Positions 7,413-14,551 of a DNA stretch of 32,264 nt are shown here, one piece after another. This DNA is from Microbacterium sp. CFH 31415 (GTDB lineage Bacteria > Actinomycetota > Actinomycetes > Actinomycetales > Microbacteriaceae): NCBI RefSeq assembly GCF_022538185.1, contig NZ_JAKYXC010000015.1, positions 1 through 32,264 of the forward strand, read 5' to 3'. Each line of letters begins with the position of its first letter. Position 1 is the stretch's first letter. The translations under genes and the position numbers were made by a program. A model generated the notes under the pieces. The model saw nothing but the letters and a program-made list of their open reading frames with translations. It did not search any database and was not told the origin of the DNA.

Positions 7413-8339
7413 ATGAAGGTCGGGCTCGACGTCGGCGGCACGAAGACCGACGCGGTCGCGGTCGACGACTCGGGCGCGATCGTGGGTCGCATCCGCCTGG
7501 CGACGGGATGGGGACCGGATGCCGTCACCGGCACCGTCCTCGACGCCGTGAGCGCCCTGGGGCGCGAGGCCGGCGTGGATGTCTCCGCGATCCGCTCCGT
7601 CGGCATCGGCATCCCGGGTCAGATCGAGCCGGGCACCGGACGCGTCGTGCACGCCGTGAACCTCGGCGTCGAGGAGCTCGACCTCGTCGCCGCCACCCAG
7701 TCCCGACTGGGTGTGCCGGTCGGCGTCGACAACGACGTCAAGGCCGCCGCACTCGGCGCCTTTGCACTACACGGCGGCTCGGGGTCGATGGGCTACCTCA
7801 ACCTCGGCACCGGCATCGCGGCGGGCATCGTCAGCGAGGGCGTCCTGTGGCGCGGCGCGCGCGGCACGGCAGGCGAGGTCGGCCACATCTCAGTCGACCC
7901 GAACGGGCCGCTCTGCCGCTGCGGTCAGCGCGGCTGCATCGAAGCGCTCGCCGGCGGCGGCGCGATCGCCGAGCGCTGGGGGCACGCCGCGGCACTGCCG
8001 GTGCGCGATGTGTTCGACGCCGCCGACGCCGGAGACGCTCGGGCGCGCGAGCTTCGTGCCGGACTGACGCGGGGCGTGGCGGCGGCCGTGCGGGTGCTCG
8101 TGCTCACCGCCGATGTCGACGCCGTCGTCCTCGGCGGCGGCGTCACGGCGCTGGGCCCGCGGCTGATGGCGGATGTCGCGGCCGAGCTCGCAGCCAGTGC
8201 CGAGGCATCCCCGTTCATGCGCTCGCTGCGCCTCCAGGAGCGCGTCGAGCTGCTTCCTGCCGGCTCACCCGCCGCCGCACTCGGCGCTGCGCTCGTCGGT
8301 GCCGCCCGCGACCCGGAGGGAGCTCTCACGCGTGGCTGA
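7413..8339 (+). CDS. ROK-family sugar kinase, probable N-acetylglucosamine kinase
   Basis: 308 aa, ATG start behind GGGGAG. The ATP phosphate-binding motif is DVGGTKTDA at the N-terminus. GVDNDVKAAALG carries the catalytic Asp, GTGIAAGIV follows, and the zinc-binding ROK signature is CRCGQRGCIEA. It lacks the N-terminal DNA-binding domain of the ROK regulator upstream, so it should be an enzyme. Members phosphorylate glucose, fructose, ManNAc or GlcNAc. The following nagB overlaps its 3' end by 8 bases, and nagA lies 5 kb away. Phosphorylation of imported GlcNAc at O6 is therefore the most likely role; glucosamine or glucose kinase remain possible. Confidence 0.88.
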   Translation: MKVGLDVGGTKTDAVAVDDSGAIVGRIRLATGWGPDAVTGTVLDAVSALGREAGVDVSAIRSVGIGIPGQIEPGTGRVVHAVNLGVEELDLVAATQSRLGVPVGVDNDVKAAALGAFALHGGSGSMGYLNLGTGIAAGIVSEGVLWRGARGTAGEVGHISVDPNGPLCRCGQRGCIEALAGGGAIAERWGHAAALPVRDVFDAADAGDARARELRAGLTRGVAAAVRVLVLTADVDAVVLGGGVTALGPRLMADVAAELAASAEASPFMRSLRLQERVELLPAGSPAAALGAALVGAARDPEGALTRG

Positions 8340-9111
8340 GATCATCATCGTCCGAGACCCGGCTGAGGCCGGCGCGATCGCCGCCGACGAGATCGTGCGC
8401 CTCATCAGTGCGAACCCGCGCACAGTGCTCGGGCTCGCCACGGGGTCCACGCCGCTCCCGGTGTACGAGGCGCTGCGCCCGCGTGTCGCCGGACTCGACG
8501 TCTCGCAGGTGCGCGGCTTCGCCCTCGACGAGTACGTCGGTCTCGACCCCGCCCACCCCGAGAGCTACCGCTCGGTGATCTCGCGCGAAGTCGTCGAGCC
8601 GCTCGGTCTCGACCCGACTCTCGTGCGCGTGCCAGACGGGTCGCTCGACGGCATCGAGCATGCGGGCGACGACTACGAGCGTGTGATCACCGAGGCGGGC
8701 GGGGTGGACCTCCAGATCCTGGGCATCGGCACCGACGGCCACATCGGCTTCAACGAGCCGGGCTCGTCGTTCGCGTCGCTCACGCGGGTGAAGACGCTCA
8801 CCGAGCAGACGCGCGAAGACAACGCGCGGTTCTTCGACAGCGTCGACGACGTCCCCCGGCACTGCATCACCCAGGGACTCGGCACCATCATGCGCGCGCG
8901 TCACCTCGTGCTGCTCGCGTTCGGCGAAGGCAAGGCCGAGGCAGTCGCCGGTGCGGTCGAAGGCGCGGTGTCGGCATCCCTCCCCGGGTCTGCGATCCAG
9001 CTGCACCCGCACGCCACGGTGCTCGTCGACGAGGCCGCGGCTTCGCGTCTCGCCCATGCCGACTACTACCGCTACGCGTACGCCAACAAGCCCGCGTGGC
9101 AGGGTCTCTGA
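8332..9111 (+). CDS. nagB: Glucosamine-6-phosphate deaminase
   Basis: 259 aa, close to the usual 260-266. The GTG start sits 8 bases inside the kinase gene behind GGAGGGAG. Key motifs are LATGSTPLPVYEAL (phosphate binding), ALDEYVGL (catalytic Asp) and GTDGHIGFNEPGSSF, which holds the Asp-His-Glu relay. TQGLGTIMRARHLVLLAFG follows. It converts glucosamine-6-phosphate to fructose-6-phosphate and ammonia in the cytoplasm, so it joins amino-sugar breakdown to glycolysis. It is the last gene of the plus-strand cluster and meets the oxidase gene tail to tail. Confidence 0.96.
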   Translation: MAEIIIVRDPAEAGAIAADEIVRLISANPRTVLGLATGSTPLPVYEALRPRVAGLDVSQVRGFALDEYVGLDPAHPESYRSVISREVVEPLGLDPTLVRVPDGSLDGIEHAGDDYERVITEAGGVDLQILGIGTDGHIGFNEPGSSFASLTRVKTLTEQTREDNARFFDSVDDVPRHCITQGLGTIMRARHLVLLAFGEGKAEAVAGAVEGAVSASLPGSAIQLHPHATVLVDEAAASRLAHADYYRYAYANKPAWQGL

Positions 9112-9124
9112 CCGCCGCAGCGAT

Positions 9125-9139
9125 CGCCGGGCGCCGGCG
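9125..9139. terminator. Stem-loop between convergent nagB and the FAD oxidase gene
   Basis: CGCCGG (9125-9130) pairs with CCGGCG (9134-9139) around a 3-base loop, in the 32-base gap between two converging stop codons. It is symmetrical, so it could act for both genes. It is short and has no T-tract. Confidence 0.4.
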
Positions 9140-9143
9140 GGGC

Positions 9144-10535
9144 TCAGTCCGCGAAGACCTTGCCCGGGTTCAGGATGCCGAGCGGGTCGAACTGCCGGGT
9201 GATCCGTCGCTGCAGATCCCACTGGTCCTCGCCGAGCTCGTCGACGAGCCAGCGTCGCTTGAGCACCCCGACGCCGTGCTCGCCGGTCAGTGTGCCGCCG
9301 AGCCGCAGTGCCGCGCGGAAGAGGTCGTCGGCGGCTGCCCAGATGTGCGCAGGTGCCTCGATGACGCCGAACTCGTCGGGCTCGGCGTCGAAGATGAAAT
9401 TCGGGTGCAGGTTGCCGTCGCCGGCGTGCGCGACCGTCGGGATGACGACGCCGTGCTCGCGCTCCACGCGGGCGATCTCGTCGAACATCGCGGGCAGTGC
9501 GCTGCGGGGCACGGAGACGTCTTCGATCAGGGCGGTGCCGAGCGTCTCCATCGCGGGGTGCATCGACCGGCGGATCGTCAGCAGGCGCTCGCCCTCCTCG
9601 CGGTCGTGCGAGACGGCCACGGCCCCGCCGGCAGCCATGAGGACCTCGGCGATGCGCTCCGCCTCCAGGTCGGCGGCAGGGCCATCGGTCTGGATCGTCA
9701 GCTGCGCCGCACCGGGGGTCGGCGGCTCGAGAGACAGCAGCCGGTGGACTGCCGCAAGGGAGGCCGCATCCATCAGCTCCATGATGGCCGGCTGCACGCC
9801 TGCGGCGGTCACGGCGGCGGATGCCTCAGCCGCGGCGCGCACACCCGGGAAGGTCGCCGCGATCGTGCGCACCTCGCCGGGCACGAGCCGGCGCAGCTTT
9901 AGCGTCGCGCCCACGACGACCCCCAGCGTGCCCTCCGAGCCGATGACGAGCGAGGTCAGGTCGAGACCGGTGACGCCCTTGACCGTGCGGTGGCCGAGGT
10001 GCAGCAGGCGGCCGTCGGCGAGGACGAGATCGATCCCCAGCACGGCGTCGCGCACGACTCCGTACTTCGCGCACAGCAGGCCGCCGGCGCCCGTTGCGAT
10101 GTTGCCGCCGACGGTCGAGGTCGCGCGGCTGGCGGGATCGGGGGCCCACCACAGCCCGTGCTCGGCGAGCGCGGTGTTGAGGTCGGCGTTGATCAAGCCC
10201 GGCTCGACGACCGCGAGCAGGTCGTCAGGACGCACCTCGAGAATGCGGTCCATGCGACGCACCGAGAGGGCGATCTCGCCTTCCCCCGCGTTCGCACCAC
10301 CCGCGAGCCCGGTGCCCGCTCCGCGCGTGACGACCGGCGTGCGGGTCGCGCTCGCGATGCGGAGCGTCTGCTGCACGTCTGCGACCGAGGTCGCATGCAC
10401 GACCGCGAGCGGGGTTCCGGATGCCGCGTGCCCCGACTTGTCGGCGCGGGATTCGGCCAACGATGCGGGGGAGCTGTCGACGCGCTCGCCGAGGGCGGCG
10501 CGCAGCTGCGCGACGACGTCGACCGGCGTGCTCAC
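9144..10535 (-). CDS. FAD-linked oxidase of the GlcD family (glycolate or D-lactate dehydrogenase type)
   Basis: 463 aa from a GTG start at 10533-10535, which overlaps the stop of the DUF2568 gene by 4 bases. The open frame extends further upstream but there runs antiparallel to conserved sequence of that gene. The FAD-binding type-4 domain shows VVTRGAGTGLAGGANA and SRATSTVGGNIATGAGG. The C-terminal oxidase domain shows HAGDGNLHPNFIFD, and GGTLTGEHGVGVLKR close to the end. Relatives oxidise D-2-hydroxy acids such as glycolate, D-lactate or D-2-hydroxyglutarate, passing electrons to the respiratory chain or a flavoprotein. Nothing in the surroundings fixes the substrate. No partner GlcE or GlcF subunit is present, so it probably works as a single-subunit enzyme. 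Confidence 0.92.
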   Translation of the reverse strand: MSTPVDVVAQLRAALGERVDSSPASLAESRADKSGHAASGTPLAVVHATSVADVQQTLRIASATRTPVVTRGAGTGLAGGANAGEGEIALSVRRMDRILEVRPDDLLAVVEPGLINADLNTALAEHGLWWAPDPASRATSTVGGNIATGAGGLLCAKYGVVRDAVLGIDLVLADGRLLHLGHRTVKGVTGLDLTSLVIGSEGTLGVVVGATLKLRRLVPGEVRTIAATFPGVRAAAEASAAVTAAGVQPAIMELMDAASLAAVHRLLSLEPPTPGAAQLTIQTDGPAADLEAERIAEVLMAAGGAVAVSHDREEGERLLTIRRSMHPAMETLGTALIEDVSVPRSALPAMFDEIARVEREHGVVIPTVAHAGDGNLHPNFIFDAEPDEFGVIEAPAHIWAAADDLFRAALRLGGTLTGEHGVGVLKRRWLVDELGEDQWDLQRRITRQFDPLGILNPGKVFAD

Positions 10536-10918
10536 GCGAACCGGCGCCGACCCGCGATCACGCCGATGATGACGGCGACGACGCCGAAGCCGAGCCCGAT
10601 CCAGGCCTGATCCATGCTCCACCAGGCGATGGTCGCCGACGCATAGACGAGAAGCTCGACGAAGGCGCGCACGAACGGGTGCACCGCGAACACCGCGCGG
10701 GGGGAGACGAACAGCGCCCACACGACGATCGCCAGCACGGGCGCACCGATGCCGGCCACGATGTTCCAGGGGAACGGCCAAGATGCGAAGCCCCAGATCG
10801 CAAGGGTGGCGAAGGCGAAGAGCTCGCACAGGAAGGCGAGGACGTCGATCGCCGACAGAGGCGCCCGCGTGCCGGGGGCGGGCTCGGCGGATGACGCGGG
10901 GCGGGCGGAGTCGGACAT
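10532..10918 (-). CDS. YrdB-like DUF2568 membrane protein
   Basis: 128 aa, ATG start. After a disordered Ala/Pro/Ser head of about 22 residues come four hydrophobic helices: VLAFLCELFAFATLAIWGFA, IVAGIGAPVLAIVVWALFV, FVRAFVELLVYASATIAWW and GLGFGVVAVIIGVIAG. The SPRAVF stretch between helices 2 and 3 is typical of the family. Function is unknown. It is translationally coupled to the FAD oxidase by a 4-base overlap, so the two are co-expressed, though no shared role is known. Confidence 0.8.
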   Translation of the reverse strand: MSDSARPASSAEPAPGTRAPLSAIDVLAFLCELFAFATLAIWGFASWPFPWNIVAGIGAPVLAIVVWALFVSPRAVFAVHPFVRAFVELLVYASATIAWWSMDQAWIGLGFGVVAVIIGVIAGRRRFA

Positions 10919-10968
10919 GACTTCCAGTTTAGGCGCCGCTGCTCGCCCGTTCCGGCGTGCGGAGCGCG

Positions 10969-12984
10969 TCAGAACAGGTCGCTCAGCCTCGTGCCGACCG
11001 GCGTGCCGACGCGAGCGCCGTCGACATAGCGCAGCTCGAGGCGCGCGTCGGCGGCGAGCTCGGCCGCGGTCGGCACGATGGTGAGCACAGCGGTTCCGCC
11101 GTCGAGCAGCGCGGTCGCCCGTACGGAGCCGCGGATCCGGGCCTGCGCCGTGGCGCCCGCGGGGCCGCCGACCGTCACGTGGATCGACGTCGATCCGTCG
11201 GAGGTCGTGGCCGAGCTCGACACGATCGACGGCGACCCGCCGGGCACTCCTGTGCTCTTGGCCACGCTGCCCGCGTTGCCGTCGGTGCCGCCGTTGCCCA
11301 CGCTGCTGTTCTGGGGCGTGCCGTTGGTCGCACCGCCGTTGTTCACGCCGCCGTTGCCGTTGGTGCCGCCGTTGTTGCTCCCGCCGTTGTTCGTGCCGCC
11401 GTTGCCGTTGGTGCCGCCGTTGTTGCTCCCGCCGTTGTTGGTCCCGCCGTTGCCGTTGGTGCCGCCGTTGTTCGTGCCGCCGTTGTTCACGCCGCCGTTG
11501 TTCGTGCCGCCGTTGTTCACGCCGCCGTTGTTCGTGTCGCCGCTGTTCACGCCGCCGTTTCTGGTGCCGCCGCTGACGCCTGCGGTGTCATCGGCGACGT
11601 CCGGTTCGGTGCTCGCGTCGCCCGTGGCGCCACTCCCGCCCCCTTCGGCGGGAGTGTCCCCGCCCTGCGGGTCGGCAGCGGCCCCGATCGTCTCGGTGAG
11701 GACGAGCGGGATGTCGGAGGGGGCCGGTCCACCCGGCGCGGTGACCGGCACCGTCGCCGCCCGGATCATCTCGAGCGGCGTGACCGACTGCTCGTCCACC
11801 GTCTGCACCGCCGATGCGGGCGCGCCCTCGGCGGGAGCAGGGTCGCTCGCGCCCGGCAGTGTGACCGCCGCGACGGTACCGGCGACGAGGAGTCCGGCTG
11901 CAGCGATGCCGGCCACCCCTGCAGTACCGAGGAACCCGCCGGTGGCGGCGGCTGTCACCGTCGTTGCAGCGCTCGCAGCGCTCGCAGCGCTCGCGGCGCT
12001 CGCGGCGCTCGCAGCGCCAGCACCGCTCGTCGCAGCCGCACCGGCCGCACCGGCTGCCGCCGACCCCGCGCCGGCGGCGGAGCCTGATCCGGCGGCCGAT
12101 CCTGCGGCGCCCGCGCCGACGGTGACGGCGCCCTGCATCACCGATGACGGCATCGCGGCGACGGTGGCGATCGGCACACCACCCTGCAGCGTCGCGAGAT
12201 AGCCGGCGGTGCCGGCGACCCCGACCGTGAGGGGGATGAGCACGAGGGCGAGACGGCTCGACACCTCTCTGGCCTCGCACGCGACGATCGCGCAGCGCGC
12301 GCAGCTCGCGAGGTGCTCCTCGACGCGGGCGCGGTCGCGGCGTCCGACGTTGTTGCGGGAGTATGCGCCGAGCCGCTCGATCGACCACGCGCAGTCGGAG
12401 CCGTCAGCGACCAAGCGCAGATGCGCCTGGATCCATGCCTCCCGCAGGCCTTCGCGGGCGCGAAAGGTCAGCTGCGCGACGGCGGTGGGCTTCAGGCCGA
12501 GCAGCGGCGCGATCTCGGCCGGCTTCATGCCCTCGATCTCGGAGTACCAGAGCACCTCCTGCCATCGCGTCGGGAGACTGTGGAAGGCCCGGTGCGTGAG
12601 GCCGCGGTCCAGCGAGGCTGCGGTCGCCTCGTCGGTCGTCGTCGGGTCTTCGATCGTCTCGAGCTCGTCGATGGCGGTCTCGCGCCGGGTGCGGCCCCAG
12701 CCTGCGGCGGTGTTGCGGATGCTGGTGAAGAGGTACGCGCGGAAGGAACCCGTCGGGCCGCCACCGCGACGGATCGACTGGTAGATCCTCGTGTACGCCT
12801 CCTGCACGACGTCGTCGGGATCCGTCGTGGGCGAGACGCTGCGGGCGACCGCGATGCCGGAACGGTAGTGGCGGCGCCAGAGCTCGCCGTACGCGGCGGC
12901 GTCGCCGGACCGGCTGCGCAGCACGAGGTCCGCGTCACCGATGAGCGTCGGATCGCCCATCGTCGAGTCGTCGTGATCGATCAC
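10969..12984 (-). CDS. Sigma-70-family (ECF-like) factor fused to zinc-finger, membrane and Asn/Gly-repeat extracellular region
   Basis: 671 aa from the GTG at 12982-12984; an ATG at 12958-12960 (663 aa) is an alternative, and neither has a good ribosome site. Region sigma-2 spans about 25-95 (DPDDVVQEAYTRIYQ, FRAYLFTSIRNTA). Sigma-4 spans about 133-186 (LPTRWQEVLWYSEIEGMKPA, LKPTAVAQLTFRAREGLREA). A zf-HC2-like anti-sigma motif follows (HLASCARC, 224-231), then a membrane helix at 245-266. Next come an Ala/Ser-rich low-complexity stretch (about 289-342), a second hydrophobic segment (FLGTAGVAGIAAAGLLVAGT), a Pro/Ala/Asp-rich stalk, an Asn/Gly repeat (about 472-570) and a C-terminal domain of about 75 residues. 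One polypeptide thus holds the sigma factor, the anti-sigma-like module and an outward sensor or adhesin-like part. Release may need proteolysis (inference). Confidence 0.85.
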   Translation of the reverse strand: MIDHDDSTMGDPTLIGDADLVLRSRSGDAAAYGELWRRHYRSGIAVARSVSPTTDPDDVVQEAYTRIYQSIRRGGGPTGSFRAYLFTSIRNTAAGWGRTRRETAIDELETIEDPTTTDEATAASLDRGLTHRAFHSLPTRWQEVLWYSEIEGMKPAEIAPLLGLKPTAVAQLTFRAREGLREAWIQAHLRLVADGSDCAWSIERLGAYSRNNVGRRDRARVEEHLASCARCAIVACEAREVSSRLALVLIPLTVGVAGTAGYLATLQGGVPIATVAAMPSSVMQGAVTVGAGAAGSAAGSGSAAGAGSAAAGAAGAAATSGAGAASAASAASAASAASAATTVTAAATGGFLGTAGVAGIAAAGLLVAGTVAAVTLPGASDPAPAEGAPASAVQTVDEQSVTPLEMIRAATVPVTAPGGPAPSDIPLVLTETIGAAADPQGGDTPAEGGGSGATGDASTEPDVADDTAGVSGGTRNGGVNSGDTNNGGVNNGGTNNGGVNNGGTNNGGTNGNGGTNNGGSNNGGTNGNGGTNNGGSNNGGTNGNGGVNNGGATNGTPQNSSVGNGGTDGNAGSVAKSTGVPGGSPSIVSSSATTSDGSTSIHVTVGGPAGATAQARIRGSVRATALLDGGTAVLTIVPTAAELAADARLELRYVDGARVGTPVGTRLSDLF
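11316..11560. repeat. Low-complexity Asn/Gly-coding repeat array
   Basis: Units based on GCCGCCGTTGTT and GCCGCCGTTGCCGTTGGT repeat across this stretch. On the minus strand they encode NNGGTNNGG and NGNGGTNNGG runs. An interval of about 42 bases recurs three times between 11350 and 11470. All units are multiples of three, so slippage would lengthen or shorten the protein without a frameshift. Confidence 0.88.
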
Positions 12985-13423
12985 GGTCCCCCCGATCGGC
13001 TGCGCGGCTCCGACCGCTGCCCGGCGGCGATCCAGCCTAAGCGGGCCGATGGCAGACGGTCCGGCCCCACCATTCTGACCGCGAGCGGCTGGTTTGACCA
13101 GATCGATCCTCGATGCGTGCGCTCGGCGGACGGCACGTGCGGATCCCATCCGAGAGGAATTCCTCCCGACCCGCGTAATAGATCGCCCACCAGCCCGTCT
13201 CATCTACAAGACATCGCTGCTCGCCGATAGTGGGGATCACGGTGAGCATCGGCGAAGGACGGATCCCGTCCGTGTCGCCGGAGGCGGGGTTCGGTGGGAA
13301 CTCGGGGGAGGGACCACCGTCCCCGCCCTACCCGGACCTGTGGCCATTGCCCGAATGGCGACCGGTCACACCACCCAGCTTCGTCCGCGGCGAGGCCCCG
13401 GGTCGCGCGCCCGACGGATCCCG
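12985..13423. other. Gene-free 439-bp region upstream of the sigma-factor gene
   Basis: No supported gene. It must hold the sigma-factor promoter and the end of the nagA transcript. Visible structure: GAGGAATTCCTC, a perfect 12-bp palindrome (13154-13165); an 8-bp inverted repeat (13221-13228 with 13248-13255); and GGATCCC-centred inverted repeats at 13140-13152 and 13257-13271. The 13-mer GACGGATCCCGTC occurs twice, at 13258-13270 and 13413-13425, the second copy overlapping the nagA stop codon. I could not place a convincing -35/-10 pair. Confidence 0.5.
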
Positions 13424-14551
13424 TCAGGCGGCGGCGCCCGCCACCCAGACGCGCTGCACGCGCAGTTCGCCGTCGAGCAGCACGGCGTCGGCGACACCGC
13501 CCACGGCGAGCGTGCCGAGATCCGCGCGCCCGACGGCCCGCGCGGGTGTCGCCGTCAGCGCGCGCACCGCCACCGGCAGCGCGACCCCCGCAGCGACCAC
13601 ACGGCGCAGCGCGTCGTCCTGCGTGAGGGTCGACCCGGCGATCGCTCCGTCGGCTGCCAGCCGGGCCACACCCTGATCCACGACGACCTCGAGGCCCCCC
13701 AGTTCGTACCGCCCGTCACCGGTTCCCGCTGCGGCCATCGCATCGGTGACGAGAGCGACGCGACCGCCGGCCGCCGCGAACACGACCGCGATCAGGTCGA
13801 GGTCGACGTGCGTGCCGTCGGCGATCAGCTCGAGAACCACGCGCCCGTCGCGCATCGCGGCGACAACCGGCCCTGGTGCCCGATGGTGGATCGTCCGCAT
13901 CGCGTTGAACGCGTGGGTCAGGATCGTCGCACCGGCGTCGAAGGCGCGCTGGGCGGCATCCGCATCGGCGTCGGTGTGCCCGACGGCCACAGCGACGCCC
14001 GCCTCGACGAGCCGGGCGATCGCGGCGTCGGCGCCCGGCAGCTCCGGAGCCAGGGTGATCTGGCGGATCGTGCCGCGGCCCGCCTCGAGCAGGCGATCGA
14101 CGGACGCTGCGTCGGGTGCCCGCAGCAGCCCTTCTGCGTGCGCCCCCTTGTGGCCCGGATCGAGGAACGGCCCCTCCAGGTGAGAGCCGAGAATGGTCGG
14201 GTCGGCCGAAGCGAGATCGGCGACCATCGCGGCGCGTGCGGCGAGGTCATCGAGCGGTGCGGTGACGAGCGAGATGACGGCTCGCGTCGTGCCGTGCGCC
14301 AGATGCAGGGCTCGCGCGGACCGGATGGCAGCCGGGCCGTCGTCATAGCTCACGCCGGCTCCGCCGTGGCCGTGGATGTCGACGAACCCGGGGACGAGGC
14401 ATCCGCCACCGCCGTCGAAGAGATCGTCGGCCGCCGGTCGTTCGCGGCCGACGCCCGTCGCCCGCACGCGGCCTCCGTCGAACAGCACCCACGCGTCGTC
14501 CGTGATGCGCCCGTCGTCGACGAGCCGCACCGAGTGGACGAGTGTGCTCAC
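13424..14551 (-). CDS. nagA: N-acetylglucosamine-6-phosphate deacetylase
   Basis: 375 aa, GTG start that overlaps the hexosaminidase stop by 4 bases. The amidohydrolase fold shows PGFVDIHGHGGAG near residue 50, the metal ligand in SHLEGPFLDPGHKGAH, VGHTDADADAA, LTHAFNAMRTIHHRAPG, and the catalytic Asp in LVTDAMAAAGTG. It removes acetate from GlcNAc-6-phosphate to give glucosamine-6-phosphate, the substrate of the NagB encoded at 8332-9111. It shares the operon and promoter of the secreted hexosaminidase, so polymer trimming and deacetylation are made together, while transport, kinase and NagB form a separate unit. Confidence 0.95.
   Translation of the reverse strand: MSTLVHSVRLVDDGRITDDAWVLFDGGRVRATGVGRERPAADDLFDGGGGCLVPGFVDIHGHGGAGVSYDDGPAAIRSARALHLAHGTTRAVISLVTAPLDDLAARAAMVADLASADPTILGSHLEGPFLDPGHKGAHAEGLLRAPDAASVDRLLEAGRGTIRQITLAPELPGADAAIARLVEAGVAVAVGHTDADADAAQRAFDAGATILTHAFNAMRTIHHRAPGPVVAAMRDGRVVLELIADGTHVDLDLIAVVFAAAGGRVALVTDAMAAAGTGDGRYELGGLEVVVDQGVARLAADGAIAGSTLTQDDALRRVVAAGVALPVAVRALTATPARAVGRADLGTLAVGGVADAVLLDGELRVQRVWVAGAAA

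Noticed and set aside
11316..11560. Regular repeats that might suggest a CRISPR array
   Set aside because: Units are short, contiguous and in-frame, with no unique spacers and no cas genes.
11078..12202. 374-residue plus-strand frame with Pro/Leu-rich repeats
   Set aside because: It is the mirror of the Asn/Gly and Ala-rich coding repeats of the sigma fusion; the minus strand has the sigma-2 and sigma-4 motifs in frame.
13037..13249. 70-residue minus-strand frame in the gap upstream of the sigma gene
   Set aside because: No ribosome site, Arg/Ser-rich end and no recognisable pattern; probably chance in GC-rich DNA.
13230..13676. 148-residue plus-strand frame starting in the gap after nagA
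   Set aside because: Most of it runs antisense to conserved nagA sequence, and its C-terminal half is Ser/Ala/Arg/Thr-rich like other shadow frames.
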